Source: Bactrocera neohumeralis
Taxonomy: Eukaryota > Arthropoda > Insecta > Diptera > Tephritidae
Reading direction: 5' to 3'
Length of the DNA: 64,000 nt
Assembly: GCF_024586455.1 (NCBI RefSeq)
Contig: NC_065921.1
Span: 90,270,061 to 90,334,060, forward strand
A program made the translations under genes and the position numbers. Under the pieces are notes generated by a model that saw nothing but the letters and a program-made list of their open reading frames with translations, was not told the origin of the DNA and searched no databases. Below are positions 20,184-33,706 of the stretch, in pieces (within the stretch, counting starts at the first letter, position 1; every line of letters begins with the position of its first letter).

Positions 20184-23100
20184 TTACTCCATATTGTTAC
20201 TTGTATTTGATTCAACTCTATTTTCATTCGAATTCGTTTCCTTATTTTTTAAATCATTCTGTTTGTGCGCCATTTGATATTGATTTAATTCGTGATCTAA
20301 TTTAAATCCACGTGCTTTCGCGGATGAAGGATTTATATTGGCATATAAATTATTTCCTTCTACAATAAAAAGATCACTTTGAGATTGTAGATCTTCACTA
20401 ACTAACACGGATTTTGCAGCACTGACTGCTTTGGATACATCATTCGATTTTTTTTTTCTTCAAAACTGTCGTATGGTCGGCGTTTTTAAAAATCCCCGTA
20501 TTTCCTTTTATCTGTGTTGTTTCATCGATATCCTAAAATATAAAATCTTTATATTTTATTACAGGTATTTGTAAGAAAAAAAGTAATGAAGTTCTATAAA
20601 AACTTCACGTAGTTAAAGGTAGTTACATATTTATGTACATTTCGCAATTTCGAAACCAATATTACCTCTGCATTTTCTTGAAAAGCACACTCAAAAATTG
20701 ATTTATTTTTTGAGATTGGTAAATCCATAACTAGATCGGGTGCAATGGGCTTCTTTTCGTATGGCAAATTGTAGCAACTTTCCTTGGATGTACCGCGTGA
20801 TCTTACTTCCCATAAAAATTTATTTTTTTGGAATTCACTCAAATTCTTCAAATCCTCTTCGGTTGTATCGTCAGTTTTAATAGAACGTTCAAAATCCTCT
20901 GTAGGTTGAACACTGTCAACATTAACATTTACCGAGGGTATGTCGGATATGACTGAATTATCTACTACATCTGCGTTTCTTTGCAATATTTCGATGCTGT
21001 TTTGATGAGTGTTAATGGGTTTTTTATTGAAATCGGAAATACATTGCTTTGACTCCGGTGCCGGTAGACGCTATAAGCATTAAAATAGTAATTTGTTTAA
21101 TTTATATTTCAACATAATTTAATACATAGCTCAGTCGACAGGGCCGACTTATACATTACCTATGTCTATGGTCTATTAGAGGTCAAACGAAGGTTATAGG
21201 TTTACTTAAAACTTTCATATATGATCAAAATCAAAAGTAAATATATCCGTATAGAAATTCTTTCAAATCTTGCAATTGTTAAAAGTGAATTTGAACTTAT
21301 TGTAGAATTTAAAATTTACAGTAGAAGCATAAATTAATTTGTTTTGAGGCTTTAATGAAAAAAAATCGCAAATAAGGAGATCATAATACTACCCCATCAA
21401 CAGTAAATTATAAATATGATCTTCAAATTTGAATTAAACACTAATATTGTATGAAAATATTAAAAAATATGTATATTAACAGTATTTTTCCCTTAAAATT
21501 TCTAAATTTGTATAATCAGTAATATAGAAAGAGCAAGTTTCGTCTTCAATAGAAGCGATTAAATCTCCTATGTACAATTTTGCAAACAACATAAAATGTA
21601 TAATGCTAATTTTACACGGTCGTTTCAAGTACCTCTAAATTGTCACAGGTGTTTACAATCTGTATTTCGGCATGTTTCTCGTAGTCATTCAATGAATTAT
21701 GTTCATAAAATTCATTATCGGTTCTTGAATTGTATGATATTGGATCAATATTAGGCTGTAAATATACGTGACAATCCTCTTTTGTGGTTTCTGTTTGAAT
21801 TTCAACAGTCGGCTCGTTCTCAACATTAATATCCCTATGGTTGTATTGTTCAATAGATATTTTGTCTCTGTCTTCTCCTCTGTGTACATAAATTTTAATA
21901 TTATTGTTTTATATAATATCTTTAATTTTCAATATATATGAACATACTTGATTCTAAGCGATATATATTTATCTGGTATTAGTCCCTCTGTTCCATTTAA
22001 TATTCCGTGCCACCAATCATTAGATACCTGCAAATTTTGATATTAACTTCTCTAATATTATGTAATGCAAGACATACCTGTTTTCTTAAGATTACGATAT
22101 CTCCTTTGCGAATTGATAATTCACGATTCGATCGTGCTTTAAAATCGAACTGAACTGTGGCTTCCAGAGTTTCTGATTCTGTACAAGAGAAGAAATTTTT
22201 ACTTGATTATACTTTATTTATTAATCTTAAGTTAATATTTTTTAACATATATACATTTTTTTTGTTTCCGTACATATTTCCGTTGGATAGATTACTAATA
22301 CGGTTAAAATGATCTCTTGGACGTTGGGTATTTTGAAGCAAAAAATTATTTAAATAGGTAAGAGAATTATATCTATCTCTATCTCCCAAATAAATGATTT
22401 TAGTTATTCTAGTCAATTTCTTTGTTCCCCTTAAAAAAGTAGAAGACTTTTAGCCCGTCTGCTACACTTAACATTATCTAGGTTGATGTCATATATCCAT
22501 ATATATGTTTTTCTCTAGGGAATGATATCGGCAACCCTAAGAATAATTGGCAATATTTTTGCAATAAAGTATTTCGGACTGGAATGATTTCAAATGTCTT
22601 TAGTTCTTAGCTCTCATTTGAGGATGTATAGAATATTTAGAGACTTTCGTTAAAAAATAACTAGTTATGTATAGTGTAAGTTACATGAGAGATATCTATT
22701 GATTATAGCTTTTTTTAATTCTTACCATCTTCGGAGGGACAAATTTCTGAGTCCGGATCTTCGGTCACATTATCGACTGGGGATTCACCAACAAAACTAT
22801 AGATTTTGTAAAGTTGTTAGTATAATTGATAAGATTGAATAAACATGCATCTTACATATCCATGAAAGGTTCGTGAGATATATATTTTTCGTATTCCAAG
22901 CCTACTAAATCCGGCGGAAAAATATCATCGTGGTATAATATCATACATTTAATAAGCTCGTTTATCTGATTTTGGTATTGAACTTGATCTTTATCTTCCG
23001 GCGCAGGCATGAGGGTCGGACCGAAACAAATAGCTAAATTAAATGCATCCATCATATTTTCATCCGCATATTCCGATAGACTATAAGAAAATCGTTATCA

Positions 23101-25900
23101 CAGTTATATGAAACAATATAATCATTTTGGTAAACTTACTGATTTAGAAAAGCGAATAAATAACGAATAACTATTAAAACCGTAGGAGAAAGATTGCTTA
23201 AAAAATTTCTTATTGCTGTTATGATATCCTCTTTTGAACGTATTTCTAAAAACACAAATAAAAAAATATATATATAGCATCATTTTCAGTCACTTAAAAA
23301 CCAAAATTGAACTGAAATACCTGCTATAGATACAAAATGTTCGAAATATACTATAGGAAATAATGGCTCCCTTAATTCTCGCAAGTACAGCTTTAAAAGC
23401 CCAGCAACGGAATTAATATCCGACGCGTCATTTGTATCTGCAAGTGGATCTTCGCCCCTTTCAAATGCTTCTCGAAAGTTTGAAATTTCCACTTGGGAAC
23501 CGGAAACTCTAAATATTCCTTGATGATGTAATCCTGGAATAATATTTTGAAATAATTTATAAGTTTTGCAACTAAAATCGTTGATTATTTTTTACCATAT
23601 AAATTAATGACACGTATGCAGCTACGCATAACAAGTGGTACTTCCTCGTTGGTAAATTCTAAATATTCTTCTAAGGAACCGCCAAATAATTTTGGTTGGC
23701 CAGTAATATTAACACGTCCAATTCGCTTCCGGGTTGATGTTATGACTTTCGTTTGAGAAGGTATACAGCATGAACTGTTCTTAACTAAAACGTTTCGTAT
23801 AAATTCAGCCTTTGCGCTTAAACGTGCTATGCGTGAAGTTCCGTTTATATATTCTCGTATTTTCTACAATAACAATAATAATTTATCTGAAGAAAATGTG
23901 TTCTACAACTTACCAATATGTAATAATCTTCGATGTCCTGCTTTTCAGCTTTTAACTTAGGCGTAATATTGCTGTTGGGTGTCTTATGTATATAGTGTTT
24001 ACCTTCAGTGAAAATATCGCTGGTGTCATTGTCCTTGTTATTATAATGTTCCAAGAGTTTCGTTTCAGCTGTCTCGAGTGACTTCCAAACTTCGTCGCAT
24101 TCTATGCGAAGATCTCGCAACCTTTGACCTAAAGTTTCTAATCTTTGTTCCATATCTAAATGTAATTCTTTTTTTATATCCATTTCAATTATTTCAGTCT
24201 GATCTTGTTGGCATTGCAACTCTAAACGTTTAGGTATTATAAACGCTGCATGATGGTGTTCTAAAAATTTTTGCTTATCAGCTCGACAATCGATCGAGTG
24301 TATTAAATGTGAGAGATTATCTGCTTGTTGAAGAATTGCCCTTGATCGACCCTGGTCTGCCGAAACATGCATTAGTATCGCTTTTGAAATCATAGATCCA
24401 AATCCAAGATCCATACACTAATGAAAAAGTGAACTTTATTAAGCATAAATGTTATTAAAGATTAATGTATCTTACATCTATTAGATCACACAAATCTTCC
24501 ACAAAATATTTATGTATCGTAGTATTTGAAGCTTCCAAACATAACTGGTATTCAGTTTTAGCTTTTAGCGCTTTCAGTCTTGCATCTTTATATTTTGTGT
24601 CCCTCTGAAAATAAGGACAAATGTTTTACATATCTCTACTACAATAACAAAAATAACTTGATTAAAATAATGCTTTACTTTGACTATTTCTTTTTCGGTA
24701 AGTTTATATTTCTTATTCCGTTCAAGTTTTTCTTTTGCAATTGTCTGCTCCAATTTTTTTCTCTGGGCTTCTGCAGTAACCAACTTTAGCTTGGCTGATT
24801 TACATTCACTCTACAGAAAAAATATAGGTACATCATTATTAAATATTATAAAAATATCTTAATTCAAGATCCGCCTAACCTCGTATCTTTGATACGTTTT
24901 CATTGTCGTATGAAGTTCTTGAAGTAAATGTTGAATATCTTCGTGAATTTCATATCCTATTAATTTAACCTATTTAGAAATTACGAAAAAAAAATTCATA
25001 TTATTAAAAATAAAAAGAACTACTTTGCAACCTATATTTTCACCTTTTTATATATCCTCTGAACATCTTCAATAGTGGTCTGTAAACTTGCAACAATACT
25101 TATAGAATATAGGTCGGCCAATATTGCGTGATCTTTTGATAAAGACTGAGTTTCCTTAACTAAATGTTGCCAACACGCAAACGTTGAAAATATTGGCCAG
25201 TGATCTCTTCTAAAAAAAAAAAAAAAAAACAACCGTTAAAATTTAAATTGAATTCGATAAATTAATATGGAACAGAAAAAATACAGGATTAAAAATTTAG
25301 GGTCTGATTGAACAATTATCCCAACTACACAATAGATCATAAATAAATAAAAAAAAACTCAGTTTTTCTTCACTATACTAAAATATATACATATAAGGGG
25401 ATTAATTTTTTTTTAAAGTACTTTTGTTTTTGTTCCTTGTGTTTCAACAGTAATCCACGTGCAAATTTCTCTAAGCTTTTACTGTAGTCTAACTCTAATT
25501 CTCCACGACGGCGAAAGAAATCTTGTATTTCTTGAATTAATCCAATTTGTGACTCCACTCTGGTATCAAGACAACGTAGTTGTTCATTAAGTTGCTGACG
25601 AATACCTAGAAATATTAATAGTTTCCGTATATATTACTTTAATTAACTTGCGTAGGAGTTGTTTTAAGCAAAGAAAATGGTAAAATAAAAATAGCTTCCT
25701 ACAGTTGTCCAAATTACGTTACATCAAATACAATTAATAGTCACAACTAAGGTTTGAAATAAATGTGATATGAATACTGCTAAAATACTTTTTAAATTAC
25801 TTACTACTAAACATAACGATCTTTCTTGTAGATCCAACTCTTTTCATTGGGCTCTTTATATCCTGATCCTTTTCACCCATCTTTATATGATCATCAAAAT
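20184..25900 (-). CDS. Slit-Robo Rho GTPase-activating protein homologue (F-BAR, RhoGAP, SH3)
   Basis: Seventeen exons: 25805-25900, 25422-25605, 25044-25209, 24880-24969, 24679-24810, 24476-24604, 23914-24417, 23596-23863, 23321-23533, 23140-23245, 22856-23080, 22726-22796, 22078-22178, 21948-22027, 21633-21879, 20666-21070, 20184-20532. All junctions are GT..AG with matching phase; about 1,115 codons from the ATG at 25880. srGAPs bend membranes through the F-BAR domain and inactivate Rac/Cdc42 downstream of Robo. Seen: F-BAR (QDFFRRRGELELDYSKSLEK onward) to about residue 310; RhoGAP with arginine finger GIFRVSG near 522 and NLAICFGPTLM; split-exon SH3 (TVQFDFKARSNRELSIRKGD, NDWWHGILNGTEGLIP) near 725-780. 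The acidic C-terminal tail is low-complexity. A run of ten T (20448-20457) shifts frame in the last exon. Further 5' exons are possible. Confidence 0.93.
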
Positions 25901-25909
25901 CTAAAATAT

Positions 25910-28360
25910 ATAGGAAAAAAATTAATTCTTAAATTCACTACTACTATTATTCATTGAGATCCTATTTGCCATTAGAATATACCAATCGGTCTAAAAAGAT
26001 AGTTGGCAACTCTACGTAGGACATACAGACAAAATCATTTCACTCCTCCTTTTTTACAATCTTTAAATCTTTGCACAAATAGCAAGAATTTCTTGCTACT
26101 GCTATTACGAGTACAACATACATACACGAAAATAATTAGATTAATGAATTTAACAAAACGAATTGTGGGTAAACAAAACAAAGAAATTACAAATATTGTA
26201 AACAATTCAAACCGGTTCATCCCATAATGTATTGTAGTGTTAGTAGCCTTTTAACCAAAAGTACAAACAATGAAATTGTCGATTATTTTTTAGCTATTAT
26301 TAAGTTATTACTTTTCAAAAATTAAAACAAATATATCACGGATTTCCTAGAATAGACTTACGAATCTTAGGAATATGTATACGCTTCTAAAATTGTTTTT
26401 ACGATAGCGTCATATTAGTGCGATACCAAGTACGATATGGAAAATGAAACATATGTGGCCTGAAGAACACTACAGAAGGTATTATATATTTATTGATTCT
26501 TGAGATTGCAATATAACTGCCATAGACCAAATTATTTAACTACTTCCTTTGAACTTCTTTTCATATCATATAGTTCACGTTCTCAAATTCGTGTACGCAG
26601 TGTGCAAAAATATATTTTGTTAGCTAGTTTATATCCTTATTTGTTTTATTGTTTTTTTTAAACATTTCTATTAAATTATGAATATTTACATATATTCCCG
26701 AAAATGATGTAACATTCGTTTGAAACCAGGCGCTACGCGCTAATGAGAATGAATGCCGATGTGTCTCCCCTCAACGCCACTTTACCCACAAAATCAGGTT
26801 TGAGCGACAAAAATAGTCCATGTGTGAACATACTTCCCTTGTAGGCTTACACTAGTATATGTAGTAGCTATTACAAAGAAGTAATGGTAAATACTTTAAT
26901 TTTTTACTTTTGTTTCTTCATTAATTCTTTCTTCTTGAGAAATCAGTGTTTAAAAAGTTGCAATAAATTGTAAACAATTTTATTTCTTAAAACAAATAAT
27001 TCTTATAATATGAGAGAGAGGAACTAAATTTTGAAGACAAGCTGCGCATATTGGCATCAACTGACAATCATTTGGGCTATGCAGAGAATAGTGCGTTTGG
27101 CGGTAAATATTTCGCATGAATTTACTATGACGTTACACATTTGATTGAAATTCTTAGTGATAAATGCCAGAAGTAGAGAGAGTAACTCAATTTTTATTAA
27201 AATTCGGTGGTTTATGCCTTAATTAAACTTACCAACACTTTCCAAAGAATTGCAAAATTTTACTTAATAAAACTACATAATAGGGGGATTCTCTTGGTCT
27301 TGCAAAACCCTTGCACGGTGCACATATTGCACGAAGTTTAGAATTTTGCAATTGGTGCAACGACACAAAAAACACACACGCATAAAAAATAATTGCGACC
27401 CTGTGCCAGCTGTCATTTTAAATAAAGTCATATTTGAATGCAGAAGGTGCGCCAATTCACAATGACATTCACAATAAATTAACCGAATCAACTGTTCAAA
27501 AAACCGTTAAAAACCGTGGGAAAAATAAAAATTCCAAGGAAGCCCCCATTTTATTTAGTACTCATGATTTTGGAATATTAATTTATGTAATTGAAACATA
27601 TTATGTGATCATTCTTTCATTATCGAGTTTCACAATATACATTTATAAATACTCATGTATATATGTATGTATGTATATACCATGATTCAGTTATATAAGA
27701 TTGTTTAATATCAAAATCAGCCGTTTTCTTTTGATTCGTTTTGTTTTATGATTCAAAAATAAATTTTTCCAATAAATTCAACCAATGAAAATTCGTTTTG
27801 AAATGAAAAGGAATGCCGAGTTTCGTAGGAGCGACAGGTTGCGAACAAGAACACTAAGCGTATCACCTGAGCACGTTTAAATTTATTCAAACGATAAAAT
27901 TTGAGTTGCGCATTATTAGCAACTTATCTTTTGGTGTTGCCCATTCCGTTTACATGAATGAAATTTCTGACATTCCTTTCATATAATTTTATCAAAATCT
28001 CGTGCATTCATTTACTAATTTATTTTAACAATGGACAAGGCAATCGACCTGCTGGTCACCTGCTTATATCTCTTTGATGCAACAGGATACAGTTGAAGAA
28101 GAACTGCAGGAATACCGCGCTCTGAACATTAAAAAAATGTCTCTTGATGGTTCCGATTGGAGATTTCCACATCGAGGTTGAATGTTCCCCATCACATATG
28201 TGATCTGTGTGTGTGTGCGTGCCTCCCATTTACTTGTTTTACATACTCATATCCAACATAAAAATCAAACAAAAATCTTGAGGGTCACAATTATCTACAT
28301 TCCATCTCAATTTACAATATGTAAAGAATTAAATTATTTGTCCATTTTAAAAACTAATTG
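25910..28360. other. Spacer between srGAP and tetraspanin
   Basis: Probably contains srGAP 5' noncoding exons and promoter. One plus-strand exon-like frame at about 28020-28171 is listed separately. A G+C-richer patch lies at 26730-26810. No repeat family was recognised. Confidence 0.45.
28020..28171 (+). other. Exon-like orphan reading frame
   Basis: A plus-strand frame open for about 50 codons reads ...SPAYISLMQQDTVEEELQEY... and ...MSLDGSDWRFPHRG before a stop at 28169-28171. The composition is unusually protein-like and G+C-rich for this window. There is no start codon for the whole frame (an ATG at 28031 is in another frame and stops after 21 codons) and no clear flanking splice pair; CGAG|GTTGAA near the end is a weak donor. 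It may be an exon of an unmodelled gene or a decayed gene fragment. Confidence 0.3.
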
Positions 28361-28364
28361 TCTG

Positions 28365-30412
28365 TCATTTCGGCATAGTTGGTGGCTTAGAGGATTTAAT
28401 AATCCGATGGCCTGGTGCTGAGGGTGAGAGACTCAGTGGGGAGGGCATATCATGACGTTTATCTTGTATTGATAAAGGAAGAAATTGTTGTTGACGCTTC
28501 TTGTTCAAGTTGCTTATATTGTGATTATTTTCACTTTTTCCAAAGAGGATAGCTAAATGAACCGCACAAAATAAACCCAAGCTCTGAAAAGTGAAATGGG
28601 ATTAGTGAAATTTTAAATAATGTTTTAAGAAATAAAAATATTTACCTGCACAACAGCTATGGTTGCAGAACCTAATGAAGTAAAAAGTAATCGATTTCTA
28701 ATTTGCTCAGATACAACCGATAAACAACCTCTTTTATAATGAGTGTCACATGCAGATTCATAAGCATGTTCTGGTCGGGAGCAACAAGACCACGGCAGAG
28801 AAAGCCGACGGTAATCTAAGGGTCCGTCTACTCCGCAACACTGTAACTATAAAAAAAGGAAATAGGCTATAGTAACTTTTTTTCGCTGTATAGATTTGAT
28901 GAAAAATTTTACTACGGGGTAAAAAATTCCAAATTTGCTTGCCAAATAGAAAGAAAAATTTGGCAATTTAAATTCAAAACAATCCCAATAGGTTATTAAT
29001 TACATAAGTAAAATAAATAAAATTTTGCAAAAGTACATTGCTTTGCTAATAAAACTTTGTGGATATTGTCTTGTCTTCATTCAATCGCTTACACCAAGTT
29101 AAAAAAAATTAGGTAAATTTTATATCTTTCCCAAAATTTAAAATTCTGGTATTTTATAGAATATATTTTTTCCCTTAATTTCAAGATTTTTAAAGTTCTT
29201 TTTTATTTTAAGTGAAATCTATCTGTTAATTGCACTTTCACTTGCCTGAGTAGGCGATCAAATTTTTTTACTGCTCTTCGTATTCACCATAATAAATGTA
29301 ATTTCAGTTTCAACTACTATCAGAATGTTCAATTTTCAACCGATTGACTGTTTGGGATTGTGGTTAAAAGCAGTTTCTACCTAGCTGATTTTTTTGCGGG
29401 GGGTTCGTATATAATTTATTACAAAAACATTTAAATCTTTAGACGCTAATTAGGCAAATATACAATTTTATAAAATAATTTGGAATACACATATGCATAT
29501 ATGTACATATGTATATCTTATACGTATATACAATACGTATTTATATATGTATATTTATAAAGCCTTACCTGCGATTGCATACGGTTCCATAAATGCAAAT
29601 TGTCAACCTTTGTCCTAGAAAATTTGTCAAGAAATTCAACAAACGAATCATCTATAAAAATTTCCACTGATGTTGGGAGGCTCTCACGCATTGCCAACGA
29701 CCAGCCACATATGAAGAATTGAATGCAAATGCACGCCACCAATGCCGCTATGAACTATAGATTAAAAAAATTAAAACAATTTTTGCCACTTTAAATAAAC
29801 GCCCGTTATGGAGTGAACTATTTTCTTGTTACCGTTCCTAGTAGACATCGTTTTCTTTGATTTGTAGCTTGACATCCCATCCAACAGAGAAGAAATGTAA
29901 TTGGCCCTAAACACAATAGAATAGCAGCCGGAGCCCATAATTTATTTTGGACAATACCGTAATAACCAGAATGACCCCATAACAGAATTGTACCAACTAG
30001 TATTTGGGCAGCACCAGTTACCTACAAATTACTATATTATATTATCGGATGTTCGTGCATACATACATATGTACATATGTATATATAGATAATACTTTGT
30101 ATATGTCATGTATTGTAGGTTTGCAAGTATGTGTTCAAATAAACTGGTTACGTTATAAAACCAATGAGTACTTGACCACTGTAAATAATTTAGTTATTAT
30201 AATTGACGATTTTTCATTTATTTATTAAAATATATTATCAGTTTATCCTTGAGTTTATTTTAGCAAATCGACCTTCAAAGTGTTTAGTACTCATTACTTT
30301 GCCATATCCATAAAAAACCTTAATATACATAGTTAATTTTACGTACCATTAAGAGCACGACGTAGCTGTAAACTAAATATTTAAAACATTTAATCCGCTT
30401 TGTTAATGCCAT
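28365..30412 (-). CDS. Tetraspanin
   Basis: Five exons: 30347-30412, 29833-30021, 29569-29754, 28646-28846 and 28365-28583, all GT..AG and phase 0; 286 residues. Tetraspanins are four-pass membrane organisers. TM1 is split over exons 1 and 2 (FKYLVYSYVVLLM then VTGAAQILVGTILLWG), TM2 follows (APAAILLCLGPITFLLCWMG), TM3 starts exon 3 (FIAALVACICIQFFICGW), and TM4 spans exons 4 and 5 (SLGSATIAVVQ, SLGLFCAVHLAILFG). The large extracellular loop has the diagnostic LQCCGVDGPLDY, PWSCC and later GCL cysteines, i.e. at least four disulfide Cys. The C-terminal cytoplasmic tail of about 55 residues is Pro/Ser-rich and longer than in many tetraspanins. I cannot name the Drosophila paralogue. Confidence 0.93.
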
Positions 30413-30429
30413 ATCATATGTCAACGCTT

Positions 30430-33400
30430 GCACTGAACGCGAACTTTGTGTGGTAATTCATTTACAAATTTAGAGGAATACAATTATTACCCAACGCAAA
30501 ACTTTTCGCGCTCGCAATTGAGTCTATTTAAAAGGTTTCCAATCAAAAAAATTGTCTCGACATTTTGAATTCTATTTTTAATACTCCAGTATTATAGTAT
30601 AGTAAATCGCAGATTATATTTCAGTTTGCTGTGATTATTATGTATAAGAAAGCACGATAAGTGAAATCAGTTTGATAAACTGTTTGACTTTTCCTGTGCT
30701 TGTGTTGCTGTCCTTCAAGCTTGCTTCTTTGCTTACTCACTCACTTATGTGCAAGTGACGTTCTTTTTAAGCTTTTCATATTATCTATAACTTTTGTATT
30801 CCAACTACAATCTAATGAATCAAAAAAAAAAAATGTTGCAACATTTAAAATATGAAAAAGCGGTATATGTATATATACCTATGTACATATATCGAATTTA
30901 TGGAAATAAAATAATTATTGGGATATATTTTATTTAATTTAAATGCTAATTATACGTTTTGAAAAAAAAATGAAAACTTCCAAAACCTGTATATTTTACT
31001 ATAAGTATTCTAAATCCAAACACTACGGACTAATACTACATTTTAATAAGTTCATTTTAAGAAAATCAAAAAATTTTATATGTATGTACATATATATGCA
31101 TATATGTATGTTTGTATCTTTGTATATATGTTAATATTTATTTATTTCAATGTAATAAAATTGTGAAACTTTACATTCATTCACCTTAAGTATATTGGTT
31201 TTTGTTTATGTGCTTATATTGTCAAAATAAACTAATTCCATTGAAATTTTGGCAATCGTACGCAAAATGTTGTCTTTGGCCCAGCGTACTGGTACTGCAT
31301 CGACTGCTAGTGTGATCAGTCTTTTTGTATCTCTCTCTATTCTATAACTTCCTTCTTACCCATAAAAACAAACAGCTTTAGAAGTTTCAAGCGCATTTCA
31401 ATATCAATTTGAAAGGATCGAAAATATCCTTTTTAGCACTAAAAACAATAAAGATCGGAGAACAATAAAGAATTATCCATATCAAACATTTTGATGAATA
31501 AATGGTATAGCAATGGTAGAGGATCATTATGGAAGCTAATCAGTTTTTGATAAATATAATAGTTTTTCCCTGACAGCACAGCCTTAGCACTAACTTTCAT
31601 CGTTTCGGATCTAAGCAGAGCCAATGGCAAACTCAGCATCCAGTTATTGGTAGCGTGACCGATATACATACATATGTATACAGATGCCTTATTGACTTTT
31701 CTTATTGGAAATGAAGAAAATTACAACTACATTATCCACTAAAGAGCAACATTACAAAATGTAATATGCCATACATAATGATGAACAAATATATACAATT
31801 GCATATGTGACTTGCTGTAAAATAATTAAAAAAGTTGAATAAATAAATAAGAAAAGTAATAAGCTACTCATCAAGATTTTACATACTTATACGCAAACAC
31901 ATGTACATGTATGTACCATGCCCATGCGTGTACTTGTACTAATACTTATAATTTCAATTATATTTATTCACTCGAAAAGATACACACATTTAGAATATAT
32001 GAATGTATGCTTTAAAATAGAAATAGTTAACAAACAGATTTAATATTTTGATAAACGTCTGATATACTACATATGTAGTTATAAGTTGGCGGCAATAATG
32101 TGAGTCATAGGTGTTGATGACGTTGCGATTGGTATCAGACGTTCTCACAACGCACTTAGCATAGTATTTATAATAATATATGTACATACATATACATACA
32201 TACGTATTTTAAATAATTTCAGTTCTAATATTATACTTCCTTACGTTAGATACATTCCATAGAGGTATGTATTTTTGGATCGCGGTACTAAAATATTGCC
32301 CCTATCAACATATTTGTAAGTAAGGATATGTTTCGATTATGTTGATCCTACTGTTATAAATTTAAAATATTGATCACATAAGGTGTGTAAATATATATGT
32401 ATACACCATTAATATATTTTATATGAGTTTAGGATTTTATATACATACATATATACATATGTATACCTGTATACCATAATTACACTGCTAATGAAACAAT
32501 GTTGATTAAAGGACTCTCAATATATAGACAATTGTCTTAGTGCTATAGTAAATAATATATAGAGATACATAAATACATTATGTTTATGAAAGTACTTTTT
32601 AATTTGATGTTTTTGTGAAAACATTTTTTGGTAAATGTTTCAAATATATGTATATAAATTAACAATAATAAATTTCAATGTATTTCTAAAATTTCTTGTG
32701 ACTTATAACTGCTTCTTATTGATCATTTAGGAATGAAAATGTTTTTGTATTTTTAATATATTCCTACAGATAGATATGTACTTTCATACGTATGCCATAT
32801 GTGTATGACTGTAATTTCAGATTGGGAAATAATATTTTTGTTTTTGCCAAATATTCCTTAAGATTTCTCATATGTACCAAATGCATTTAATATGTACATA
32901 TGCATGTATACATATACATATGTATGTATATACATACAAACGCAGCTATAGATGCCTATGCGAAAGTAATATAGGGGAATTGTACACGTAGAAAAGCTTA
33001 AAATAAAACATTGAAATTTATTAAGTTTGTGGAAAACTTTTAAAAATAGATTTTCCTTATTCACCAAAGCTACCACTTTCGATATTTTAACTTTAGTTGG
33101 TATAATCTATTCAAATAATAAGGAAATAAATAAAACTTATGAGTAAGATCATGACATTTTTTGAATATTTATTGTGCTTCTAAATATTTATGGATGAGTA
33201 AACGACTATTTCTTCATACACCTCATATAGTTTTGGGTGCAAAAGCTTTTTCTCTCAGTATAATATGCCTTAAACGAAGAGAGGGTAAACGAGAAAAAAT
33301 CAACGAGTCTCTTGAACATTGGCCATCTCTATCTAATAACACAAAATTCAGATACGTTGTGCCGTGTGCACTCACAAATATAGACTACCTGCGTGCAGCA
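30430..33400. other. Long A+T-rich spacer upstream of Mlp60A
   Basis: Nearly 3 kb without a supported gene. ACAT/ATGT microsatellite tracts occur at about 30870, 31080-31130, 32170-32200, 32395-32470 and 32885-32940. Short frames (e.g. 31439-31669 minus, 33161-33418 plus) have no recognisable domain. Likely holds Mlp60A muscle regulatory sequence, which I cannot delimit. Confidence 0.5.
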
Positions 33401-33401
33401 A

Positions 33402-33515
33402 CCTTTCAGTTCATTTAAGATCGTTGCTAATCGAGGAAAAGTACTTTGGCGCGGTGCTCCGATATATTTCACCTAGTTTTAAAAATTAAATAAGAAAAAA
33501 TTCCAGTTACCTAAG
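33402..33515 (+). promoter_or_regulatory. Mlp60A: Candidate Mlp60A noncoding first exon
   Basis: A TTTCAGTTC initiator-like site at about 33404 is followed by sequence ending in CTAAG|GTATGA (33515/33516), a good donor. The next acceptor, TTTATAG at 33692-33698, lies a few bases before the Mlp60A start codon. This fits a short noncoding first exon and a 183-bp intron. No transcript evidence is available. Confidence 0.4.
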
Positions 33516-33706
33516 GTATGATTATGAGTTTAATCCTTAAAAAATATTAATAATTTTACTCGGTTAATAGAAAATGTTTTTGAAAGGAACAATAAATGAA
33601 TTATTTCTCATTGGGATGAAATTGACTGAATCTACTCTAAAACAAAAAGATTAAATATGCTCTGACATGCTTTATAATTTAAATATATTAATTTATAGAT
33701 ATAAAC

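Noticed and set aside
31439..31669. Minus-strand 76-codon frame (WMLSLPLALLRSETMK...)
   Set aside because: Considered as an odorant-receptor fragment, but no receptor signature or splice sites were found.
33161..33418. Plus-strand 85-codon frame upstream of Mlp60A
   Set aside because: Overlaps the probable Mlp60A promoter/first exon; no domain.
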